From positions 56,109 to 120,108 of the forward strand of contig CAZTHK010000013.1 of assembly GCA_964613215.1 (NCBI GenBank): DNA of 64,000 bases. Reading direction: 5' to 3'. The notes below the pieces were generated by a model. That model saw nothing but the letters and a program-made list of their open reading frames with translations, was not told the origin of the DNA and searched no databases. The position numbers were made by a program, and so were the translations under genes. Source of the stretch: CAZTHK01 sp964613215 (GTDB lineage Bacteria; Krumholzibacteriota; Krumholzibacteriia; Krumholzibacteriales; CAZTHK01). Shown piece after piece: positions 34,916 to 43,661 of the stretch (position 1 is its first letter; each line of letters begins with the position of its first letter).

Positions 34916-37360
34916 ATGAAGGTTAAAGTTCTTTTGGCCCTGATGTCCATTTCGCTGATTTTCTCGGCTGCTTTCGCCCAGGAACAGGCTATGGACAGAG
35001 AATCCAGGGTCTCTCCTATGGAGGAGAGCTGGATCGACAGGGTAGGAGACGATCCTGCCATGGATGACTTCACCGAATTGTATCAACTGAATCAGGAAAG
35101 GTCAGAAGATCTATCCGGAGGGGGTGACCGGCGCATGATCACCAGGGGTGGTCGCCGTCCAACCCATTTCTTTTACACCTGGATGACCGGGCGGGAAGAG
35201 GTACCCCCCCACTGGTCACCCTCCCGGGGTGTTTTTCTGGCGCGGGTAGAAGATGACTACAGTGCCCTGAATTTCAGTATGTACCTGTGGAGAATACGGA
35301 ATCTGGTAGCAGCCCACATACATCTGGGAGAGAGGGGAGAGAATGGACCCCCTGTTGCCACTCTTTATGGTCCCAGGGACCCGGGTGGCGGTTTTGACAG
35401 ATTCTTTTACAAGCATGGTGAAATAACAGAAGATGACCTTATGGGTCCTCTCGCCGGCAAGCCACTGGCCGACCTGGTCAAGGCCATGGCTGAAGGCAAA
35501 GCATATGTAAACGTACACACCGACGACGGAAAAGATGGTGACGATACCGTGCCCGGGGATTATGTATCGGGTGAGATCAGGGGACAGATCAGGCTCTTCG
35601 GCAGGTTGCCCGAGCCTCCCGAACCTGAGATTGCCCGGCTGCAGGTGATTCACAACGCTGCCGATCCCGCTGCCGGGATGGTAGATATCTATGTCAACGG
35701 TGACCTGCTGCTGGATGATTTCGGGTTCAGGGAAGCCACCCCCTATATAGATGTACCGGCCAATGTTGAGCTGGCCATAGGGGTTGCACCCGGTACCAGC
35801 ACCGGACCTGGTGATATAATTGCCACCTTCCCGGTGACCCTGATGGCGGATGAGACCTATGTGGCTGTTGCCAATGGTGTTCTTGATCCCGCCGGTTTTG
35901 CCGCCAACCCTGACGGCCGTGACATCGGGTTTACCCTGTTTACCAGGGCCGGGGCTCGTGAGGCGGCCATGGATATGGGCGAGGTTGATTTCTTTGCTCT
36001 GCATGGTTCCACCGATGCTCCCACCGTGGATGTGATAGCCAGGGATGTAGCCACGCTGGTTGATGATGCGGCGTATGGAGATATCACTGATTATCTGTCG
36101 GTGCCGCCTTCCAGCTATGTTCTGGATGTTACTCCCGGTGGAGACAACTCCACCATAGTTGCCTCCTTTGAGGCTGATCTGAGTGGACTGGCCGGAGGAG
36201 CTGCGGTGGTATTTGCCAGCGGATTCCTCAACCCTGCCGCCAATCAGGATGGAGCAGCCTTCGGGCTGTTTGCCGCCCTGTCCAACGGCACGGTGGTGGA
36301 GTTCCCTGCCCTGACCGAAGCCCGGTTGCAGGTGATTCACAACGCTGCCGATCCCGCTGCCGAGATGGTAGATATCTATGTCAACGGTGACCTGCTGCTG
36401 GATGATTTCGGGTTCAGGGAAGCCACCCCCTATATAGATGTACCGGCCAATGTTGAGCTGGCCATAGGGGTTGCACCCGGTACCAGCACCGGACCTGGTG
36501 ATATAATTGCCACCTTCCCGGTGACCCTGATGGCGGATGAGACCTATGTGGCTGTTGCCAATGGTGTTCTTGATCCCGCCGGTTTTGCCGCCAACCCTGA
36601 CGGCCGTGACATCGGGTTTACCCTGCTGGTAAAAGAGAGCGCCAGGGAAGAGGGTGAAGATCCTGAAAAGGTCGATTTCTTCTCCCTGCATGGTGTGACC
36701 GATGCTCCCATGGTGGATGTTTATGTTTTCTTCGGCAAACTTGTAGTAGACGACGCCAGGTACGGTGATATGACCGGCTATGAGTCTTTGAAAGCCAGGA
36801 AGCAGAGAGCATTAATACTGGGTAACTACTCAGGCTGGGGAGACTGGCATTTTGATTATCTGGGACTCTATGACGTAGATCTCAGTGGCCTGGGTGGAGG
36901 AGCGGCGGTGGTATTTGCCAGCGGATTCCTCAACCCTGCCGCCAATCAGGATGGAGCAGCCTTCGGGCTGTTTGCCGCCCTTCCCAATGGCATGGTGGTA
37001 GAGTTCCCCAGAGTGGGGTGCACCAGGAAGGAAGCCATGGCCAAGATGGCCGAGTCAATGGATAACCCCAGGGAGGATATGGGAATGCCGGAGCCTGAGA
37101 CTTTCGGCCTGGAACAGAACTATCCCAATCCATTCAACCCTGTCACCTCCATTGCATTCTCCCTGACCACCCGGCAGTATGTATCGTTGAAGGTTTACGA
37201 TGCGTCGGGACGTCTGGTAACCACACTGGTGGATGGAATGCGTTCGGCCGGATCACACCGGGTAGAATTCCAAGCTGCCAACGTTGCCTCCGGCACTTAC
37301 TTCTATAAGCTGAAGGCCGGTGATTTCGTATCTACCAGGAAGATGATCCTTTTGAGATAA
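34916..37360 (+). CDS. Secreted CHRD/DUF4397 repeat protein with C-terminal sorting domain
   Basis: 814 residues. A signal peptide (MKVKVLLALMSISLIFSAAFA) is followed by a CHRD domain (about 85-235: HFFYTWMTGREEVPP, AAHIHLGERGENGPPV, GDYVSGEIRGQI). Then come two DUF4397-type repeat units starting at LQVIHNAADPAA (about residue 242 and 471), each followed by a second half with VDFF-LHG and GAAVVFASGFLNPAANQDGA. The last 85 residues (FGLEQNYPNPFNPVTSIAFS, then ASGTYFYKLKAGD) are a FlgD/Por-type sorting domain as used by type IX-like secretion. It is probably a surface protein. Parts of the two repeats are almost identical in DNA. Confidence 0.9.
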   Translation: MKVKVLLALMSISLIFSAAFAQEQAMDRESRVSPMEESWIDRVGDDPAMDDFTELYQLNQERSEDLSGGGDRRMITRGGRRPTHFFYTWMTGREEVPPHWSPSRGVFLARVEDDYSALNFSMYLWRIRNLVAAHIHLGERGENGPPVATLYGPRDPGGGFDRFFYKHGEITEDDLMGPLAGKPLADLVKAMAEGKAYVNVHTDDGKDGDDTVPGDYVSGEIRGQIRLFGRLPEPPEPEIARLQVIHNAADPAAGMVDIYVNGDLLLDDFGFREATPYIDVPANVELAIGVAPGTSTGPGDIIATFPVTLMADETYVAVANGVLDPAGFAANPDGRDIGFTLFTRAGAREAAMDMGEVDFFALHGSTDAPTVDVIARDVATLVDDAAYGDITDYLSVPPSSYVLDVTPGGDNSTIVASFEADLSGLAGGAAVVFASGFLNPAANQDGAAFGLFAALSNGTVVEFPALTEARLQVIHNAADPAAEMVDIYVNGDLLLDDFGFREATPYIDVPANVELAIGVAPGTSTGPGDIIATFPVTLMADETYVAVANGVLDPAGFAANPDGRDIGFTLLVKESAREEGEDPEKVDFFSLHGVTDAPMVDVYVFFGKLVVDDARYGDMTGYESLKARKQRALILGNYSGWGDWHFDYLGLYDVDLSGLGGGAAVVFASGFLNPAANQDGAAFGLFAALPNGMVVEFPRVGCTRKEAMAKMAESMDNPREDMGMPEPETFGLEQNYPNPFNPVTSIAFSLTTRQYVSLKVYDASGRLVTTLVDGMRSAGSHRVEFQAANVASGTYFYKLKAGDFVSTRKMILLR
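35641..35938 (+). repeat. Internal gene repeat A, copy 1
   Basis: 298 bases nearly identical to 36328-36625 (offset 687 bases, 229 codons). I see one difference, a GGG against GAG codon. Encodes the LQVIHNAADPAA to GFTL half-repeat. Confidence 0.9.
36203..36279 (+). repeat. Internal gene repeat B, copy 1
   Basis: 77 bases identical to 36905-36981, encoding AVVFASGFLNPAANQDGA onward. The sequence between repeats A and B differs strongly between the two units. Confidence 0.88.
36328..36625 (+). repeat. Internal gene repeat A, copy 2
   Basis: Partner of 35641-35938. Confidence 0.9.
36905..36981 (+). repeat. Internal gene repeat B, copy 2
   Basis: Partner of 36203-36279; offset 702 bases, 15 more than repeat A. 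Confidence 0.88.
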
Positions 37361-37412
37361 AGGAAGGTCAATGATTATGTTGAGGTAGCAGCAGGTAAAG
37401 GTTGCCTCATCC

Positions 37413-37446
37413 GGCGGGAGGGAACGGCAGTCCCTCCCGCCTTTTT
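37413..37446 (+). terminator. Rho-independent terminator of the CHRD gene
   Basis: An 11-bp perfect stem (GGCGGGAGGGA 37413-37423 with 37431-37441), a seven-base loop and TTTTT. It is 53 bases after the stop codon. Confidence 0.92.
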
Positions 37447-37861
37447 ATGTGAATGATGTTTTTCGCTTTACCGGCAGAACCATCCACCCCTCTTCCCGGG
37501 TTTCTCCAGATCTCTATCCCGCAACATGCGAGAGCAATATATATAGAGAATAATCAGTAAAAACCGGAATCACACAATTGCCCGGTACCGGGAAATAATA
37601 AATAATGATAGAAGTTACTCCCTGGCAATTTTGGATATCCAGGGAGATGCACAGGAATATTCGGAGGGAGTAATCTATGAAATAAAACAACGGCAGGTTA
37701 CAATGAATGCCCTCTGAAGGCTTAATAATACGCAACAGGAGAGGGTTAGTGAACCGATCCGGCATTGTGCGGTAATTTCAGGAAGTATAATATAAGCAGC
37801 AGTAAAGCAGAGAGTAGACACTTCTCTGATACAATGCCGGGCATACAAAGAGGAGGCAGTT
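37447..37861. other. AT-rich leader with alternative hairpins
   Basis: About 415 bases without a supported gene. It contains a 12-base palindrome CCCGGTACCGGG (37581-37592) and the alternative pairing at 37615-37673. Confidence 0.4.
37615..37673 (+). promoter_or_regulatory. Mutually exclusive hairpins upstream of a membrane protein gene
   Basis: The arm TTACTCCCTGG (37615-37625) can pair with CCAGGGAG (37639-37646) or with AGGGAGTAA (37665-37673), but not both. This is the layout of a switch or attenuator. The next gene starts 190 bases later. Confidence 0.35.
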
Positions 37862-38194
37862 ATGTGGACATTCTGGATACCATTCTTTATCGGCCTTTAT
37901 TTAGTTATATCAGGCTTTTTCTCAGTACTGGTCAGACCGTGGAATATCGTGGTGTTCGGATTGCTGGCTGTGGCAACCGGTTTTCTGCCTATGATAACGG
38001 GCAGAAGGACATGGCAGGGGGTGATTATCTGTCTGGCCGGCTTCTGGTTGTTTATAAGCGGATTGTTTTTTAATCTGGTTGTATCGTTGAACTTTTACAT
38101 ATTTGGTGCGGTTATAGCTGCGGCGAGTTTATGGGGTGCATTGGCATCCTCATCCGAAAAAGATGAAGAGTCCCGGAGTGGGGATTACTTTTAG
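37862..38194 (+). CDS. Small multi-pass membrane protein
   Basis: 110 residues with about four hydrophobic helices (FWIPFFIGLYLVISGFFSVL, IVVFGLLAVATGFLP, GVIICLAGFWLFISGLFF, FYIFGAVIAAASLWGAL) and a polar acidic tail. AGAGGAGG precedes the ATG. No family recognised. It is followed in the same frame by a truncated secreted-protein fragment. Confidence 0.75.
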   Translation: MWTFWIPFFIGLYLVISGFFSVLVRPWNIVVFGLLAVATGFLPMITGRRTWQGVIICLAGFWLFISGLFFNLVVSLNFYIFGAVIAAASLWGALASSSEKDEESRSGDYF

Positions 38195-38203
38195 CCTCAA
38201 TCC

Positions 38204-38929
38204 GTTGTGAATTTCATGGGGATCGGGTTGGATCACCAGGATGGATATCTGCCCGACAGCATGCTGGTATGGGAATCCGACCGGGATGGCATAATAGGCC
38301 GGGGCAATTCATTCGAGGTAGATACTCTTTCCCGGAACACCCACATAATAACACTGACCGGCAGTATTCCCTCCCGTGCGTACTGGGACACCATGGCAGG
38401 AAACTACTGTGTGGAAACTTATGATGACCTGGAGGATAAATACTGGGCCTATTCTCCCCGGTTTGGTCCGGTTTCTGGATATTCATCCATCTCCATAGAG
38501 TTTGATGTTATGTGCGAACATGGGGACCGGGGCGCCTATCCCGGAGTTTATCTCTATGATGCAGAACCGGCTGGCATGAATGCCAGAACTAAAACCTTCC
38601 AGCTGTCATTTGACTGGACCGACCAAATCGACAGGAGGATCCGGGCAAGGGACAAAGACCAGAGAAATATTTATACTTCGACCCAGCGATTCAGTGACAA
38701 TACATGGTATCACTTTGAATTAAACTACGATGGTCTGGTCCATGAAGGCGATATAATTATCACAGAAGTAGAATCGGGTGATATTTACTTCGAGCGGGAG
38801 AACATCCTCTTCGATCTGGACGATTTTTCCTACCCTGGAATGGGATATTATGGCCGGCCCGACTATGGTAACGAATGGTCCCCCGTCAGAATCGATAATA
38901 TTGAGACAAGGGAATGGAACATAAGATAA
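38204..38929 (+). pseudogene. N-terminally truncated secreted beta-sandwich protein
   Basis: About 240 codons. The start reads VVNFMGIGLDHQDG and LVWESDRDGIIG then THIITLTG, the pattern of an extracellular PKD/Ig-like repeat of the type seen in large surface proteins. After that comes a concanavalin/LamG-like region (SISIEFDVMCEH, FQLSFDWTDQIDRR, NTWYHFELNYDG, PVRIDNIETREW). There is no signal peptide and no ribosome site at the only upstream start, a GTG at 38207, just behind the stop of the membrane protein. It is probably the tail of a once larger gene, though a working short gene cannot be excluded. Confidence 0.55.
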
Positions 38930-39185
38930 GCCAGGGAATTAATTCCTATTTAACTGCGGGAGTAATTGATCCGCCCCAATCACGCAGATGCAATGCCACC
39001 GCAGGCCGGAATTGGATAGCGTAATTATAGTTATGTTCTAAAACTTCAGGAGCTTAGCTGGAAAATTGGGAGAAATCCAATTCATTATTCCCGCGGTATT
39101 AGATTGATCCTATAAATAAATATATTCACACCGGTACGCAGATAATCAGAAATGGCGCATATATATTCCCCGAAGATCATAGCAG

Positions 39186-39225
39186 GACATTGGTTAACAT
39201 AATATTGGTTCCAGCGCTGGAACCA
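39186..39225 (+). repeat. 40-base palindromic repeat, copy 1
   Basis: A 20-base lead (GACATTGGTTAACATAATAT) is followed by the perfect palindrome TGGTTCCAGCGCTGGAACCA at 39206-39225. Copy 2 has the same lead with two changes. Confidence 0.8.
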
Positions 39226-39292
39226 GCCAGTAAAAATATTTGCCTGTATCTTACGCACTTGACACCAATGGTTCTCCCACCGGGAATTAAAT

Positions 39293-39332
39293 GACACTGG
39301 TTAACATAATATCAGTTCCGACGTCGGAACTG
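39293..39332 (+). repeat. 40-base palindromic repeat, copy 2
   Basis: Same lead, then palindrome CAGTTCCGACGTCGGAACTG at 39313-39332. Relative to copy 1 it differs at eight of 20 positions, and all eight form four compensating pairs. Confidence 0.8.
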
Positions 39333-39540
39333 TTTTGTGTATAATAAATCCCTGTCCAAGCTGCAGGTTTAAAGCAATATTCAACAGGCTTAATTCTTTC
39401 TCAACGGCTACTATTCCGCTCACTGTTAAAGAAATTAAAGAAGGCTCAGGACAATTCAATTGTTTTTCTCCCTGATTCATTTATCATTTTCAAAGACAGG
39501 TAGACTGCAGGTAATCATTGTCATTTTCAAAGAGGAGACT

Positions 39541-40149
39541 ATGAGCGGTTCGAAAGACAATATGGAGGAATACAGGAAAAAACGCGATTTTGGCAAAACC
39601 ACCGAACCGGGTGATGAAGTGATAGATTTCGAGTGGGCTGAGCATCCCGTCTTTGTCATTCAGAAGCATGACGCTTCCCGGCTGCATTACGATTTCCGCA
39701 TAGAGGTGGACGGGGTGCTTAAATCCTGGGCTGTTCCCAAAGGGCCTTCCACCGGTCCGGGTGATAAACGCCTGGCGGTTCTGACAGAGGATCACCCCCT
39801 GGCATATGCCGATTTCGAGGGGGTTATCCCGGAAGCCCAGTACGGCGGTGGGACGGTTATGGTTTGGGACAGAGGGAGTTATCGGAACATGAAGGAAGAG
39901 GAGGGAGGAAAGGTTAAATCCGTCTCCGAACAGTTCCGGGACGGTCATATCACCATCCGTCTCAAGGGAGAAAAGCTGAGAGGCGGTTACGCCCTGATCC
40001 GCACCTCCGGAGGGGATGATAAACAGTGGCTGCTTATAAAGATGAATGACCAGGAGGCCGATGCCCGGAGAAAACCCTTATCCACCCAGCCGGCCTCGGT
40101 TAAGAGCGGGCGGTCCCTGGAGGAGATACGCAGAGAAGAGGGCGATTAA
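39541..40149 (+). CDS. Stand-alone LigD-type 3'-phosphoesterase
   Basis: 202 residues covering only the phosphoesterase domain of LigD, which trims 3' phosphates and ribonucleotides at DNA breaks before end joining. Seen: FVIQKHDASRLHYDFRIEVD with metal-binding His and Asp, LKSWAVPKGPS, ERVIPEAQ-like EGVIPEAQYGGGTVMVWD and a final KQWLLIKM. The ligase and polymerase domains of LigD are absent, and no ku gene is in the window. Free-standing versions exist in bacteria and archaea. A GAGGAG site precedes the ATG at 39541. Confidence 0.9.
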   Translation: MSGSKDNMEEYRKKRDFGKTTEPGDEVIDFEWAEHPVFVIQKHDASRLHYDFRIEVDGVLKSWAVPKGPSTGPGDKRLAVLTEDHPLAYADFEGVIPEAQYGGGTVMVWDRGSYRNMKEEEGGKVKSVSEQFRDGHITIRLKGEKLRGGYALIRTSGGDDKQWLLIKMNDQEADARRKPLSTQPASVKSGRSLEEIRREEGD

Positions 40150-40399
40150 TGCCGATTGAGCTTCGCAGAAAGTTCATCTTTTCCGGTCAGTATGTCCGGT
40201 GCTGCTGAAGGCCGGAGTTGTATGGATAGCTATAGCAAATACACGGTCTTATTGTTGATGACGCACCTTCTGATAACCTGCCGGCCGAGGTTCAACCTGC
40301 TTGCCTCCCTTCGAGTAGACTTACGAGAGGCATCTGTAAAACTCGTATTTTTAGAATAAGCGCTATATGCTTGCCCCTGGATATCTATTAAATGCGCTC

Positions 40400-42016
40400 T
40401 TACTCCTCTACCGGGTCCCATTCGGCAATCTTTTCTATCCTCAGCTGGACCGGGCCGTCCGCCTGGTAGGTTTCATGGGAGTTGTAATCCCAGCCCAGGT
40501 ATTCCGATCCTCCACCGCCTGCAGTGGTGATGAGGAAGTGATTGGTAAGATGGCCGAAGGATAGGGCCTGCTCCCGGGGCCAGGGCTTGTCACCCCGGCT
40601 GGGATCCACCGGAATCCAGCCGTATCCGGGCAGGTAGACATCCACCCATCTGTGATAGACGAAATCGAAGGAGGCATCCTCTCCCCGGACCACCACCGAT
40701 CCGGCATACCTGGCAGGTATTCCTGCCGCCCTGCACATGGCTATATAGAGGAAGGCATACTCGGAGCAGGATCCTGATCCCCTGGTAAGAACAGTGGGCG
40801 CGATGTCCCATCCGCCCACCCTCTCGTAGAAGAGGTTCTCCCGGAGGTAATCGAAGATGTTGCGGGCTATCCAGTAGGGATTTTCCTCATCCCCCACCGC
40901 TTCCCTAACCGCTTTCTGTATGGCCGGGTCATTCAGCCTGTACTTGTCATCATTCTCCAGGAAACGTGAGGCTATCTTACCGGGTATATCCTCGAGCTCT
41001 CCCACCCTGTCCGGCAGGATGTGATAGATCACATCGTAGATCTTTGCCTTTACCTTCATCACACCCTGAAACTGCTCCTGTGGCTCCAGCCGGTCCACCA
41101 TGAAGTGGGCTACCCGCTGGCCCCATCTGTCCTCCAGAAAGCCGTCCGGTTTGCGGGGGTAGGATATGGAGATGATCTCCTGGGAGGGAAGGTCTTCCGG
41201 TATGGCCAGATATGCATTGAGATCCTGCACCTCCGCCGGTCCGAAATTGATGACATCATGGGTAAACTCGATCCGGGAGTACCTCTCCTTCGAGCGGGTG
41301 TACTTCTCTTCCCCGGTTACGGTGATCCGGGATATACGGTCGGTCTGGTAGTCGGAGCACAGAAGCCGGTCCTCTCCCCAGGCCAGTCCCCAGGGATAGG
41401 GTCCGGGAGTGGACAGGACCATAATCACCCTGCCGGTGGAGGGTTCCACCCGGTATACTTCATCCCTGGACCGGTCGGCTACCCAGAGGTATTCTCCATC
41501 CCAGGCCAGCCCCCGCGGATCATGAGAGGGTGACTTGAAGGATGCGATGGTGGTTCCGTCTTCGGAACTGATACGGGATATGGTATTGGCTCCGTTGTCC
41601 GACATCCACAGGTACTCTCCATCCCAGGCAAGCCCCCTGGGATCGGGGGAGGGGGGATGGATCATGCTGATGGTCCGGCCGGTGGCGGGGTCGAGCTGAT
41701 ATATCTTGCCGGTGTAGGATTCCGTGGCGGTGTTGGCAAAGTCCATGTCCGATACCCACAGGTACTCTCCGTCCCAGGCCAGACCGGTCATGAAATACCC
41801 CGGCCCTCTGAATGAGTTGATAATCTCGCCGCTGCTGCAGTCAACCTGGTAGATCTGGTCAGTCTTCCGGTCAGCCGCCCATATGGTTTTACCGTCGAAG
41901 GCAATACCGGTAACACAGGGGGAAGGCGAATCGATCCGGCTGGTTACTTCACCAATTTCACCTGTCACAGCGGTGGGGATAATCAAAACAATCATAAGGT
42001 AGTAAAGCGTTCTCAT
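40400..42016 (-). CDS. Secreted propeller-transglutaminase protein
   Basis: 538 residues with a signal peptide (MRTLYYLMIVLIIPTAVTG). The N-terminal half is a beta-propeller with repeating LAWDGEYLWVSD blades (about 35-240). A linker domain leads to a transglutaminase-like papain-fold domain (about 380-500) with the catalytic triad: Cys in GSGSCSEYAFLYIAMCRAAG, His in YHRWVDVYLPG and Asp in IPVDPSRGD. Bacterial members are usually proteases or peptide-modifying enzymes at the cell surface. The fusion suggests substrate recognition by the propeller (inference). Monocistronic. Confidence 0.9.
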   Translation of the reverse strand: MRTLYYLMIVLIIPTAVTGEIGEVTSRIDSPSPCVTGIAFDGKTIWAADRKTDQIYQVDCSSGEIINSFRGPGYFMTGLAWDGEYLWVSDMDFANTATESYTGKIYQLDPATGRTISMIHPPSPDPRGLAWDGEYLWMSDNGANTISRISSEDGTTIASFKSPSHDPRGLAWDGEYLWVADRSRDEVYRVEPSTGRVIMVLSTPGPYPWGLAWGEDRLLCSDYQTDRISRITVTGEEKYTRSKERYSRIEFTHDVINFGPAEVQDLNAYLAIPEDLPSQEIISISYPRKPDGFLEDRWGQRVAHFMVDRLEPQEQFQGVMKVKAKIYDVIYHILPDRVGELEDIPGKIASRFLENDDKYRLNDPAIQKAVREAVGDEENPYWIARNIFDYLRENLFYERVGGWDIAPTVLTRGSGSCSEYAFLYIAMCRAAGIPARYAGSVVVRGEDASFDFVYHRWVDVYLPGYGWIPVDPSRGDKPWPREQALSFGHLTNHFLITTAGGGGSEYLGWDYNSHETYQADGPVQLRIEKIAEWDPVEE

Positions 42017-42723
42017 TACAGTATCCCTTCTTTAGATGGTAAAAGGTTCACCATGATTTTTTCGTACCGGGTATTCTACCAGCCAGAGGCGGAGCCGGAC
42101 AAGGTATTTAAAAGGAGACCCGGCAGAAGGCCTATCCCCGCTGCCGGAGGAAAACCGGCCGGAAACCCGGCCGGAAACCCGGCATAATCCGGGATGAGAA
42201 GCCTTGCCGGTAGCTTATATTACCAGTTAATCTGTTTGAGGGTAACAAATTGCGCTTTTTCCGCTTTGTCTGAAAAAATTGGAACTGAACCGGAAATAGA
42301 TTGTAAAAAAACAAACGAATGTATGGTGCAAAGACTGTATGATATGATGCAGCAACCGGTTTGAACATAGCAGACCCGGAAATTTAAAAAACCGGCTTGA
42401 AAAGTCAGAATGCCTCGGAAGTGTTGCAGGGCTATCTTGAGAGAATAGCCCGGCCGGGAAACAGGACAAAGTTTTTAATTGACTGGATATGCATACACCA
42501 TATAATTTATACTCACCCACCCGGTTTGATGTTATGATGATGTTGAACTTAGCGGGTTTTTTAAGCTAGATGGAGAAATACGGCGCTGACATGCGGCCGG
42601 GTTGGATGTAATGTTGGGAGCAGGGGGATAATTACCGCAGCTTAATCAGCGATACAGCGATAATACAGGCTTGGCACGAACTCGCAGGTTGTTGGAACTG
42701 CTCTGATAGCGAAAGGAGCATAA
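42017..42723. other. Long divergent intergenic region
   Basis: About 700 bases between the transglutaminase gene and the ABC operon. Contents: a short tandem run of CCGGCCGGAAAC-like units (42155-42183), a hairpin GGGCTAT 42429-42435 with ATAGCCC 42445-42451, and a promoter at 42479-42506. No gene seen. Confidence 0.45.
42479..42506 (+). promoter_or_regulatory. Sigma-70 promoter for the ABC operon
   Basis: TTGACT, a 16-base spacer and TATAAT. This leaves a 5' leader of about 210 bases before the ATG at 42724. Confidence 0.6.
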
Positions 42724-43659
42724 ATGATTGAAATATCTGATCTCACTAAATATTACGGGGATCTCTGCGCTCTGGACAATGTGACTTTCTCGGTCCGGAA
42801 GGGTGAGATCCTGGGGCTGCTGGGACCCAACGGAGCAGGGAAGACCACCGCCCTTCGTCTTATCACCGGTTATCTCGCTCCCACCTCGGGCACGGTGACG
42901 GCAAAGGGGATTTCGGTTAAGGACGATCCCCTGGCCATAAAGAAGATGATCGGCTACCTGCCCGAATCAGCACCCCTGTATCAGGATCTGCTGGTGTATG
43001 ACTACCTGGGATATGTGGCTGATATAAGAGGCTTCGAAGGGGAGAAGAAGGAGGAGCGGATCAGGGAGTTATCCGATATCTGCGGACTCAGAGAGGTGAT
43101 GCACCGCTCCATCCATGAGATATCCAAGGGATACAAACAGAGGGTGGGACTGGCCCATGCAATGATGAGCGATCCGGAGATACTGGTCCTGGATGAGCCT
43201 ACCACCGGCCTGGATCCCAACCAGATAGTGGAGATAAGGAACATAATAAAGCAGATCGGCCGGGAGAAGACGGTCATCCTCTCCACCCATATTCTCAGTG
43301 AGGTGGAGGCGTCCTGCGACCGGGTGGTGATAATACACCGGGGCAAGATAGTGGCTGATTCCAGTACCGATGAGCTGAAGAAATCCTCCCGCTCGGAGTA
43401 TTCGGTGGATATATCCCTTAAGGGAGCGGAGCTGGAAGATGTACAGAGCAGGCTTTCATCCATCCAGGGCATCACCGAAGTTCAGAGTGCAGGATCGGAG
43501 AACGGGATCAGCAATTTCCATCTGCTGTGTAAAACCGACCGGGATATCAGGGAGAATATCTTCAACGAAATAAAGAAGACCGGATGGGCCCTTCTGGAGT
43601 TGAAACGTGAAGCCAAGAGTCTGGAAAAGGTCTTCAGAGAACTGACAAAGGAGAACTGA
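42724..43659 (+). CDS. ABC transporter ATP-binding protein, GldA-like
   Basis: 311 residues. ATPase of an ABC-2 exporter: Walker A GPNGAGKTTALRL, Q loop region GYLPESAPLYQDL, signature ISKGYKQRVGLA, Walker B LVLDEPTTGLDP and switch STHILSEVEA. A C-terminal regulatory domain of about 80 residues follows, as in GldA and similar proteins. AAAGGAG precedes the ATG. It is the first of four tightly packed genes whose order (ATPase, permease, Gldg-like, DUF4340) recurs in many FCB and related bacteria. Confidence 0.93.
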   Translation: MIEISDLTKYYGDLCALDNVTFSVRKGEILGLLGPNGAGKTTALRLITGYLAPTSGTVTAKGISVKDDPLAIKKMIGYLPESAPLYQDLLVYDYLGYVADIRGFEGEKKEERIRELSDICGLREVMHRSIHEISKGYKQRVGLAHAMMSDPEILVLDEPTTGLDPNQIVEIRNIIKQIGREKTVILSTHILSEVEASCDRVVIIHRGKIVADSSTDELKKSSRSEYSVDISLKGAELEDVQSRLSSIQGITEVQSAGSENGISNFHLLCKTDRDIRENIFNEIKKTGWALLELKREAKSLEKVFRELTKEN

Positions 43660-43661
43660 GC

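Larger units (their letters stand above)
38930..39540. other. AT-rich intergenic region with paired palindromic repeats
   Basis: About 610 bases without a gene. It holds two 40-base direct repeats, each ending in a perfect 20-base palindrome (39186-39225, 39293-39332). Confidence 0.6.

Noticed and set aside
35216..36691. 491-codon open frame opposite the CHRD protein gene
   Set aside because: Antisense shadow produced by the repetitive gene; low-complexity translation and no start signal.
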